Shown here one piece after another: positions 1 through 5,037 of a stretch of DNA of 5,037 nt; position 1 is the first letter of the stretch; the number at the start of each line of letters is the position of its first letter. Below the pieces are notes generated by a model that was given only the letters and a program-made list of their open reading frames with translations, had not been told where the DNA came from and made no database searches. This stretch comes from Pseudomonadales bacterium (GTDB lineage: Bacteria; Pseudomonadota; Gammaproteobacteria; Pseudomonadales; Litorivicinaceae). The stretch is taken from the NCBI GenBank assembly GCA_012269655.1, contig JAAXJV010000003.1:1-5037 (forward strand), given 5' to 3'. Position numbers and translations under genes: made by a program.

Positions 1-1361
1 TCGTTTACTTAGGACTGCTTTGTATCGGTTCTGCACAGGCTCAGGTGAGTGTCGAAAACGTACGTGCTGTGACCAAAGATGACAGCACTCGACTGGTGCT
101 TGAGACCAGCGATGTGGTGGCGTATCGAAAATTCCATCTGAGCTCGCCGGATCGATTGGTCGTTGATTTGCGTGACACCTCGACCCGGTTGCCGCCTGCA
201 CTGTTTGAATTGGACGATGCTCGAATTGCCAACGTGCGCGCCGCCAGACGCGGTGATGGCGTTCGTCTGGTATTTGATCTCACCGGCGACATTCCCTCCA
301 AAGCCTTCACTTTGCAGGCCGAAGATGGCCGTCCTGCCCGGTTGGTAGTGGACCTGCTCAGTACGATTGCCAGTACTCCAGAGAAGCCATCGCCAGCGGC
401 CCCCACGTCAAAATCTGAGCCGGTGGCAGTGCCTGTGCAATCGAAAGCTGACACGCCCGCCCCGCAGGCGCCATTGCGCGACATTATCGTGGCCATTGAT
501 CCAGGCCACGGCGGTAAAGACCCCGGTGCGCTGGGTCGTGGTGGGGTACGTGAAAAAAATGTCGTGTTGGAAATCGCCAAACGCCTAAAGGGCGAGTTTG
601 ACGCCATTCCCGGTTTTCAGGGAGTCCTGACTCGAAGCGGGGACACCTTTATTCCGCTCGCGCGGCGCCCTCAAATTGCCCGTGAAAAAAATGCCGACTT
701 CTTCGTCAGCTTGCATGCGGATTCCTTTCCAAAAGACCGCAGGGTCTACGGCGGTGGTGTATATGCACTGAGTTTGCGCGGCGCCACTTCCGAGACTGCA
801 CGCTGGTTAGCTAAGCGTGAGAACGCAGTGGATTTATCCCATGGGGTCGATTTGGGCGATGTCGAAGAAGACATTCGCCGCGTCTTGCTCAACATGTCGA
901 TGGACAGCGCGATTCGAATCTCCAAGCAGGCCGGAACTAAGGTGATTGCCGAAATGAAGGGCGTGGCTCGCATGCATCGCCGCCAGTTAGAGCAAGCGAA
1001 CTTTGTCGTGCTGCGCAGTCCAGATATTCCTAGCTTGCTGGTGGAGTTAGGGTTTTTGTCTAACGACCAGGATGTCGCTCGTCTGACCAAGGCCAGCGAA
1101 CAGAAAAAGGTAGCTCAGGCCATTCGTCGCGGCATTGTTCGCTACTTCGAAGCGTCTCCCCCGCCCAATACCCAGCTCTATGTACAGACCCGAGGCGAAG
1201 GGGCCTCAACGGCGGCACGCAGCTACACGGTTAAAAAAGGCGACAATCTGTCTAAGATCGCTGCAAACAACGGCGTCAGTCTGGATCGCCTGCGCCGAGC
1301 CAACAACCTCAGTAGCGACAACATTCGTATCGGCCAGCGCCTGATTATCCCGGGCTCATGA
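1..1361 (+). CDS. amiB: N-acetylmuramoyl-L-alanine amidase AmiB (5' end cut by window)
   Basis: Periplasmic zinc amidase that cleaves the bond between MurNAc and the stem peptide to split septal peptidoglycan at division. The frame is open to the left edge (first full codon at 3). The GTG at 45 is not the start: the codons before it read [13 protein letters not shown], the end of a signal peptide, with likely cleavage after AQA (base 41). Counting codon 45 as residue 1: AMIN domain about 1-105 (septal targeting); Pro/Ala-rich linker about 106-145; Amidase_3 domain about 147-368; LysM peptidoglycan-binding domain 394-436. Expected zinc ligands are H155 (DPGHGG), E170 (VREKN) and H224 (SLHAD), with catalytic E334 (LVELGF). 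The stretch around 262-295 ([16 protein letters not shown]) matches the regulatory helix insert that blocks the active site in AmiB/AmiC until an EnvC- or NlpD-like activator displaces it. It is first of three coupled genes, and its TGA overlaps the mutL ATG. AmiB is preferred over AmiC because of the mutL linkage and the LysM. Confidence 0.95.
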   Translation, partial: VYLGLLCIGSAQAQVSVENVRAVTKDDSTRLVLETSDVVAYRKFHLSSPDRLVVDLRDTSTRLPPALFELDDARIANVRAARRGDGVRLVFDLTGDIPSKAFTLQAEDGRPARLVVDLLSTIASTPEKPSPAAPTSKSEPVAVPVQSKADTPAPQAPLRDIIVAIDPGHGGKDPGALGRGGVREKNVVLEIAKRLKGEFDAIPGFQGVLTRSGDTFIPLARRPQIAREKNADFFVSLHADSFPKDRRVYGGGVYALSLRGATSETARWLAKRENAVDLSHGVDLGDVEEDIRRVLLNMSMDSAIRISKQAGTKVIAEMKGVARMHRRQLEQANFVVLRSPDIPSLLVELGFLSNDQDVARLTKASEQKKVAQAIRRGIVRYFEASPPPNTQLYVQTRGEGASTAARSYTVKKGDNLSKIAANNGVSLDRLRRANNLSSDNIRIGQRLIIPGS

Positions 1362-3202
1362 GTACGATTCAGGTTCTTTCCCAGCGTTTGGCCAACCAAA
1401 TCGCCGCAGGCGAAGTGGTTGAGCGGCCCGCGAGTGTCGTCAAAGAACTGATCGAGAATAGCCTCGACGCCGGTGCCACACGGATTCGGATTGAAGCCGA
1501 GCGCGGAGGAATCGCGCGACTGAGCATAGCCGACGACGGGCATGGCATTCCAATGGAGCAATTGCCGCTGGCATTGGCTCGTCATGCCACCAGTAAAATT
1601 CAAGATCTGGATGATTTAGAAGGGGTCGCAACACTCGGTTTCCGAGGTGAAGCGCTGGCCAGTATTGCGTCGGTATCTCGCCTGAATTTGACCAGCGCGG
1701 TCGAAGGTGAAGACGGTTTTTGTGTCGAGGCCGAGGGGCGAGACATGACCGCAGCAGTCCGGCCGGCACCGCGTAGTCGGGGGACAACGTTAGAGATCAG
1801 AGATTTGTTTTTTAACACTCCGGCCCGTCGTAAGTTTCTAAAGACAGAAAAAACCGAGCAGAACCACATTCAGATGGCGATTAGCCGTCAGGCCATGAGC
1901 CGTTTCGACGTGGGCTTTGAATGGGTGCACGACGGCAAGGTGCACTGGCAACTGCCTCAAGCGGCGACGCCTGCGGCCCGAGCGGCGCGCATTGCCAAAT
2001 TGGTCGGTCAGCCTTTCATGGATTCGGCACTGGAGATCGAAACTGAAGCCACCGGGCTGAGTTTGCGAGGCTGGGTTGCTGCACCGACCTTTAGCCGCTC
2101 GCAACCGGATCTGCAGTATCTCTTTGTGAATGGTCGCGTGGTTAAAGACCGCTTGGTGGCCCATGCGATTCGTCAGGCTTATCGCGATGTCATGTACGGC
2201 CAGCGCCATCCAGCCTATGTGCTGTATCTAGAGTTGGATCCCATTGCGGTGGATGTCAATGTGCATCCGACCAAGCATGAAGTTCGATTCAGAGATCAGC
2301 GTTTGGTCCATGACTTTCTGTTCCGTTCGTTGCATCGCTTGCTGGCAGAGGTTCGTCCGGACACGGGACCCGCACCGGGTGCTTCAGCTGAAAGTCTGCC
2401 GGGTGCGCTGAGTGCGCCCACCGGCGCGCAGGTTTTTGCACCCCCACAGATCCAAGATCAAGTGGGGCTGAGCTTGTCTGACCGCTCGGCTGTATCTCAG
2501 CCCGATTTCACTTCATCAGCAGCGCCTTGGCAGCCTCGAGCGCCTATGCAGGTGGCCGATCAGTTGCAAGGGTTGCAAGCCTTGGCGGCGCCTTTGCCTG
2601 AGCGTGATGAAACTGAAGCGCCTCCATTGGGTTACGCGATTGCTCAATTGCACGGCATTTATATCCTGGCGCAAAATGCAGAGGGCCTGGTGCTGGTGGA
2701 CACCCATGCCGCCCACGAGCGGATCACTTACGAAGCTTTAAAGAACGCGCATGACGGACAGCGACTGGTGTCTCGTCCGTTGTTGCTGCCGGTCACCATG
2801 ACCCTATCGGAACGTGAAGCCGAGTTGGCGGATGAGCGTCGAGACACCTTTGAGAATTTTGGTTTCGAGATCGATCGGATCGGACCTGAAACGCTTGCAG
2901 TGCGAGCAGTGCCGGCACTACTGGCAGACGCCGCGGCCGATGCTTTGGTTCGAGATGTACTCTCGGACTTGGCCGAATTCGGATCCAGTGAACGGATATT
3001 AGCCCGGCGGGATGAGCTCTTGGGCACCATGGCCTGTCACGGCAGTGTGCGGGCTAACCGGAAACTCAGCATTCCAGAGATGAACGCACTGCTGCGTGAT
3101 ATGGAGCGGACCGAGCGTAGCGGGCAATGCAACCACGGCCGCCCAACCTGGACGGCGTTATCCTTGGCCGAGTTGGATCGGTTATTTCTACGTGGCCGAT
3201 AA
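1358..3202 (+). CDS. mutL: DNA mismatch repair protein MutL, with a putative endonuclease motif
   Basis: MutL couples mismatch recognition by MutS to strand incision and excision. At 614 aa it is full length (E. coli MutL is 615). The N-terminal GHKL ATPase carries motif I (E30, the likely general base, and N34 in [11 protein letters not shown]), motif II (DDGHGI, 59-64), motif III (TLGFRGEAL, 92-100) and the [10 protein letters not shown] segment. A low-complexity Pro/Ala/Ser linker spans about 335-420. The C-terminal dimerisation domain follows and contains [12 protein letters not shown] (448-459), which fits the metal-binding pattern DQHA(X)2E(X)4E with Thr for Gln. [12 protein letters not shown] (C560, H561) and CNHGRP (C591, H593) complete the metal site. 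E. coli MutL lacks these, so this protein looks like the nicking type found in species without MutH, such as Pseudomonas. The ATG lies in the ATGA overlap with amiB and has no clear Shine-Dalgarno, which suggests translational coupling. Confidence 0.97.
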   Translation: MSTIQVLSQRLANQIAAGEVVERPASVVKELIENSLDAGATRIRIEAERGGIARLSIADDGHGIPMEQLPLALARHATSKIQDLDDLEGVATLGFRGEALASIASVSRLNLTSAVEGEDGFCVEAEGRDMTAAVRPAPRSRGTTLEIRDLFFNTPARRKFLKTEKTEQNHIQMAISRQAMSRFDVGFEWVHDGKVHWQLPQAATPAARAARIAKLVGQPFMDSALEIETEATGLSLRGWVAAPTFSRSQPDLQYLFVNGRVVKDRLVAHAIRQAYRDVMYGQRHPAYVLYLELDPIAVDVNVHPTKHEVRFRDQRLVHDFLFRSLHRLLAEVRPDTGPAPGASAESLPGALSAPTGAQVFAPPQIQDQVGLSLSDRSAVSQPDFTSSAAPWQPRAPMQVADQLQGLQALAAPLPERDETEAPPLGYAIAQLHGIYILAQNAEGLVLVDTHAAHERITYEALKNAHDGQRLVSRPLLLPVTMTLSEREAELADERRDTFENFGFEIDRIGPETLAVRAVPALLADAAADALVRDVLSDLAEFGSSERILARRDELLGTMACHGSVRANRKLSIPEMNALLRDMERTERSGQCNHGRPTWTALSLAELDRLFLRGR

Positions 3203-4118
3203 GCCTGAAGTTTGGGCGCTGATGGGGCCTACCGCTGGCGGGAAAACGGCTTTCGCCAGCGCTTTATATGAAAGCGGTCAATTTGAGCTGGTGTCAGTCG
3301 ACAGTGTTTTAGTGTATCGCGGGCTGGACATCGGCAGCGCCAAGCCCACGGCTGATGAGCCGCCGCATCACTTAATCGACCTACGTGAGTTTTGGGAAAC
3401 CTACAGCGCGGGCGATTTTCGCGCGGATTGCCAGAAAGTGGTTGCGCAGATTCTAGAGCGCGGGAAAACACCGCTGTTGGTTGGCGGAACCCAGATGTAT
3501 TACAAGTCCTTGATTGAGTTGGATTCAGGCTTGCCCGAGGCCAATGCTAAGCTGCGTGAGCAGCTTCGGGCTGAGGCTAAAAAAGAGGGATGGCCTGCCT
3601 TGCACGCGAAGCTCGCGCATTGCGATCCGGCCACCGCGGCCCGATTGCACCCCAATCATTCGAGTCGAATTGAACGCGCGCTGGAAGTGTTCCAGCTCAC
3701 GGGGCAGCCACTGTCGAGTTTTCATGCTCGCGCGCCCGAGCCCTTGTTCAAGTTAAAGTGCATCATGCTGATACCCGAGGACCGGGCCTGGTTGCATCAG
3801 CGAATCGAGCAACGCTTTGAGCAGATGCTCGCCCAAGGGTTTGAAGCCGAATTGCACAGCTTGATGGCCAGTGTGCACTTTAAACCCGAGCTGACCTCGA
3901 TGATGTCGGTCGGTTATCGCCAAGGCATCGAATACTTGTCTGGTGCTATAGAGCGCGATGGTTTTGTCGAGAAAGGCGTCGCTGCCACACGCCAACTGGC
4001 TAAGCGTCAGCTGACGTGGCTGCGTAGCTGGCCTAAGTTGTCTCCGACCAGTATTGCGTTGGATCCACAGCATGCAAGCCCAGCGCAAGTCTTGGAAGCG
4101 TTCAGGCGTTTGTCTTAA
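3192..4118 (+). CDS. miaA: tRNA dimethylallyltransferase MiaA
   Basis: Transfers the dimethylallyl group from DMAPP to N6 of A37 in tRNAs reading UNN codons, the first step towards ms2i6A. I chose the GTG at 3192, giving 308 aa (E. coli 316). It puts the P-loop GPTAGGKT at 12-19, the usual place, and overlaps the end of mutL by 11 bp. The in-frame ATG at 3096 would add 32 residues of mutL shadow sequence, and the ATG at 3222 would begin at the P-loop itself. Family motifs seen: D37-S38 in [17 protein letters not shown] (D37 is the expected catalytic Asp), [14 protein letters not shown] (96-100), [14 protein letters not shown] (153-166), VGYRQ (240-244) and a basic C-terminal [15 protein letters not shown] segment. 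No good Shine-Dalgarno precedes the GTG, so re-initiation after mutL is likely. The 3' end overlaps a convergent small gene by 17 bp. No hfq follows. Confidence 0.96.
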   Translation: MADKPEVWALMGPTAGGKTAFASALYESGQFELVSVDSVLVYRGLDIGSAKPTADEPPHHLIDLREFWETYSAGDFRADCQKVVAQILERGKTPLLVGGTQMYYKSLIELDSGLPEANAKLREQLRAEAKKEGWPALHAKLAHCDPATAARLHPNHSSRIERALEVFQLTGQPLSSFHARAPEPLFKLKCIMLIPEDRAWLHQRIEQRFEQMLAQGFEAELHSLMASVHFKPELTSMMSVGYRQGIEYLSGAIERDGFVEKGVAATRQLAKRQLTWLRSWPKLSPTSIALDPQHASPAQVLEAFRRLS

Positions 4119-4227
4119 CCTTTTTTAAGGCAACCATGCCTGCCCAAACCATCGCGGCGGTGATAACGCCCACGCCCAGAAGGCTGGGCCAAAGTACATT
4201 CCAGGTTTCTAGATCTAATCCCAACAT
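4102..4227 (-). CDS. 41-aa single-span membrane protein of unknown function
   Basis: I do not recognise the family. The frame runs from ATG (4227-4225) to TGA (4104-4102). A strong Shine-Dalgarno GGAGGA (4240-4235) lies 7 nt before the ATG. The peptide starts MLGLDLETWNVLW, then has one hydrophobic span at about residues 11-34 (with LLGVGVITAAMVWAGMVA), and ends in the basic tail KKVKTNA. By the positive-inside rule the N-terminus (D5, E7) would be periplasmic and the C-terminus cytoplasmic. The gene lies 94 bp downstream of mnhG on the same strand, with no evident terminator between them, so read-through is possible. The gap also carries two FNR/ANR-like sites and a -10-like element, so it probably has its own promoter. 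Possible roles (inference only): an orphan small subunit or stabiliser of a membrane complex, for instance a terminal oxidase small subunit of the CcoM/CydX kind, or a transporter accessory peptide. The WAGMVA segment only faintly recalls the WGGLVA of MetS-type transporter subunits. Confidence 0.78.
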   Translation of the reverse strand: MLGLDLETWNVLWPSLLGVGVITAAMVWAGMVALKKVKTNA

Positions 4228-4234
4228 AAGCGGC

Positions 4235-4240
4235 TCCTCC
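4235..4240 (-). promoter_or_regulatory. Shine-Dalgarno for the 41-codon gene
   Basis: GGAGGA on the minus strand, 7 nt before the ATG at 4227. It is the strongest ribosome binding site in the window and the main reason for treating this short frame as a real gene. Those of mnhF (GAGG, 4973-4970, 7 nt spacing) and mnhG (GAGGA, 4668-4664, 6 nt spacing) are ordinary; mutL and miaA have none that is obvious. Confidence 0.8.
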
Positions 4241-4253
4241 GTTTTGCTCCCTT

Positions 4254-4259
4254 ACTTTA
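4254..4259 (-). promoter_or_regulatory. Candidate -10 element of the small-gene promoter
   Basis: Minus-strand TAAAGT (4259 to 4254) matches four of six bases of TATAAT. If transcription starts near 4246, the start is 7-8 nt downstream of this hexamer, the leader is about 19 nt and includes the Shine-Dalgarno, and the nearer FNR/ANR-like site is centred at -41.5, the class II position. No -35 box is needed in such a promoter. The start site is inferred from spacing only. Confidence 0.45.
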
Positions 4260-4280
4260 GGAGGCTGTCTGCGAGGCGCC

Positions 4281-4294
4281 TTGACCTATATCAA
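4281..4294 (-). promoter_or_regulatory. FNR/ANR-like box, promoter-proximal
   Basis: Reads TTGAT-ATAG-GTCAA on the minus strand, one base away from the FNR/ANR consensus TTGAT-N4-ATCAA. It is centred at 4287.5, 41.5 bp upstream of the inferred start near 4246, which is where FNR-type activators sit at class II promoters. It lies between mnhG and the 41-codon gene, both on the minus strand, so the small gene is its only obvious target. A DNR- or other CRP/FNR-family regulator could use the same site. Confidence 0.6.
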
Positions 4295-4311
4295 TGACAG
4301 AAAACTAGGGT

Positions 4312-4325
4312 TTGATCTGGGTCAA
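4312..4325 (-). promoter_or_regulatory. FNR/ANR-like box, upstream copy
   Basis: Reads TTGAC-CCAG-ATCAA on the minus strand, also one base from the FNR/ANR consensus. Its centre (4318.5) is 31 bp from that of the proximal box, close to three helical turns, so both would be on roughly the same DNA face, and it would be at about -72.5. It overlaps the mnhG stop codon (4322-4324). On its own it would be weak evidence; the pairing and phasing strengthen it. Confidence 0.5.
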
Positions 4326-4657
4326 TCAGGATCACGAAACCGGGCGACTTCGTCGTCTTCTGTGGTGGCTTGGAACACCTTGGTGTCGGCGCGGAAAGCC
4401 GCTCGGCCCAGCAAGTGTGATCCGATGGGGGCGGTTATGATGATAAAGGCAACAATGACGACTGCCTTGAGGACAAAACCTGTTTGGGACACCAGCAGGG
4501 CCGTCGCAAAACCAATGAGCCCGACACCCAAGGTGCCAGCCTTGGTCGACGCATGCATGCGCATGAATACGTCGGGCATACGGACTACGCCCAAGGCCGC
4601 AATTAGGCAAAAGGCGCCGCCAATCAATAAGACGAGGCTTGCAGCGATATCAATCAT
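4322..4657 (-). CDS. mnhG: Na+(K+)/H+ antiporter subunit G (MnhG/MrpG/PhaG family)
   Basis: Small inner-membrane subunit of the multisubunit Mnh/Mrp/Pha cation/proton antiporter, a complex related to respiratory complex I that exports Na+ or K+ in exchange for protons and supports pH and salt tolerance. It has 111 aa with three predicted membrane spans (about 4-24, 41-61, 64-84). The family signature GVVRMPDVFMRMHASTKAGT (23-42) is clear, followed by a polar, acidic C-terminal tail (TTEDDEVARFRDPD). The ATG overlaps the mnhF stop as ATGA (4654-4657) and has its own GAGGA ribosome binding site. It is normally the last gene of such operons, as here, apart from the small gene 94 bp downstream. 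Whether the complex prefers Na+ or K+ cannot be read from this subunit; mrpG and phaG are equivalent names. Confidence 0.93.
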   Translation of the reverse strand: MIDIAASLVLLIGGAFCLIAALGVVRMPDVFMRMHASTKAGTLGVGLIGFATALLVSQTGFVLKAVVIVAFIIITAPIGSHLLGRAAFRADTKVFQATTEDDEVARFRDPD

Positions 4658-4962
4658 GCATCGTCCTCAATATCGCCTTCCTGGTTGATCAACCGAGCAA
4701 AGGCCACGGTCCCTAGAAAGCCCACGAGGGCGAGGGCTAAGGCGGCATCTAAATAAGCTTGGACAGAGCTGGCAAACGCAAAGACCACCAGAAAGGCCAC
4801 CAATAAAATACTGATCAAATCCAGTGCTACCACTCGATCTGACAGCGAAGGGCCGCGAATCAATCGAACGGTGGCCAAGATGATGGAAAAAAAGATCATC
4901 ATGGCGGTGATGTTGGCGGCGATTCCGACAAAGCCTTCGGGACTTGTGAGCAGAAAATTCAT
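4654..4962 (-). CDS. mnhF: Na+(K+)/H+ antiporter subunit F (MnhF/MrpF/PhaF family)
   Basis: Small integral subunit of the same antiporter complex as MnhG. It has 102 aa with three predicted membrane spans (about 10-32, 45-65, 71-91). Family hallmarks are RLIRGPSLSDRVVALD (33-48), which leads into the second span, and LDAALALALVGFLGTVAFAR (71-90), the third span. The C-terminus is acidic (EGDIEDDA). The start is the ATG at 4962-4960, preceded by GAGG at 7 nt and overlapping the mnhE stop as ATGA (4959-4962). The E-F-G order and ATGA couplings indicate stoichiometric, co-translated subunits. Confidence 0.94.
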   Translation of the reverse strand: MNFLLTSPEGFVGIAANITAMMIFFSIILATVRLIRGPSLSDRVVALDLISILLVAFLVVFAFASSVQAYLDAALALALVGFLGTVAFARLINQEGDIEDDA

Positions 4963-5037
4963 TTAAGGGCCTCGATTACACGTTTTTCCATGCCATCTTT
5001 CAGGTCCTGGCGCTGCTGATCCGGAGTACGGTCGCCA
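4959..5037 (-). CDS. mnhE: Na+(K+)/H+ antiporter subunit E, C-terminal 25 residues only
   Basis: The frame enters from the right edge (first full codon at 5036) and ends with TGA at 4961-4959. The visible tail begins GDRTPDQQRQDLKDGMEKRV and ends IEALK. It is a polar, charged cytoplasmic tail such as MnhE/MrpE proteins have after their membrane part. The assignment rests mainly on position: it directly precedes mnhF with an ATGA overlap, as in the standard mnh order E-F-G. The membrane segments and the rest of the gene lie outside the window. Confidence 0.82.
   Translation of the reverse strand, partial: GDRTPDQQRQDLKDGMEKRVIEALK

Noticed and set aside
1135..1344. 69-codon plus-strand frame inside amiB
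   Set aside because: Lies out of frame within the LysM-coding region of amiB; no ribosome site, no recognisable domain.
2728..3030. 100-codon minus-strand frame inside mutL
   Set aside because: Antisense shadow of the conserved MutL C-terminal domain; Ser/Arg-rich low-complexity product typical of reverse-frame GC-rich coding.
3096..3191. ATG at 3096 as the miaA start
   Set aside because: It would add 32 residues that are only mutL coding read in another frame and match nothing before a MiaA P-loop. The GTG at 3192 fits the family length and the mutL overlap.
4119..4130. CCTTTTTTAAGG just after the miaA stop as a terminator
   Set aside because: Only a 4-bp A/T-rich stem with the Ts in the loop and none following. 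It also lies within the lysine codons of the small gene.
4174..4189. Perfect inverted repeat GCCCAG-AAGG-CTGGGC as a terminator for miaA
   Set aside because: Six-base stem but no T-run on either strand, and it lies inside the small gene, coding for the region around residues 13-18. It may only be a coding coincidence.
4111..4227. Small gene as a MetS-type transporter subunit
   Set aside because: WAGMVA only loosely resembles the WGGLVA segment of MetS peptides, and no NSS transporter gene lies upstream; not enough for a name.
4281..4688. 135-codon plus-strand frame from a TTG opposite mnhG
   Set aside because: It is antisense to mnhG and the mnhF end, has a TTG start with an AGGAGG 16 nt away (too far), and its composition shows no domain or membrane pattern. 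It begins exactly in the FNR/ANR-like box.

Overview
The window is about 5 kb of dense, ordinary-looking chromosome from a gammaproteobacterium, probably a marine or Pseudomonas/Oceanospirillales-like lineage. The basis is the gene order amiB-mutL-miaA, the MutL C-terminal motifs that resemble the Pseudomonas form rather than the E. coli form, an Mnh/Mrp antiporter operon, and FNR/ANR-type sites. I cannot name the genus from this sequence.

Left part (1-4118, plus strand): a tightly coupled operon. It begins with amiB, a periplasmic cell-division amidase with AMIN, Amidase_3 and LysM parts, cut at its 5' end by the window edge within the signal peptide. It continues with mutL (mismatch repair, ATGA overlap with amiB) and miaA (tRNA A37 prenyltransferase, GTG start inside the end of mutL). 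hfq, which follows miaA in many gammaproteobacteria, is not here.

Right part (4102-5037, minus strand): the tail of an Mnh/Mrp-type multisubunit cation/proton antiporter operon, with the mnhE C-terminus, mnhF and mnhG, each overlapping the next by ATGA. This operon converges on miaA.

Between the two lies the most interesting part. It holds a 41-codon gene on the minus strand (4102-4227) for a single-span membrane protein. It has a near-ideal Shine-Dalgarno sequence and overlaps the 3' end of miaA by 17 bp. The 94-bp gap between mnhG and this gene carries two FNR/ANR-like palindromes whose centres are 31 bp apart. The nearer one is correctly placed for a class II FNR-type promoter with a -10-like hexamer. 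The simplest reading is an oxygen-responsive gene for a tiny membrane protein of unknown function. The promoter and the function are inferences; the reading frame, the palindromes and the spacings are directly visible.
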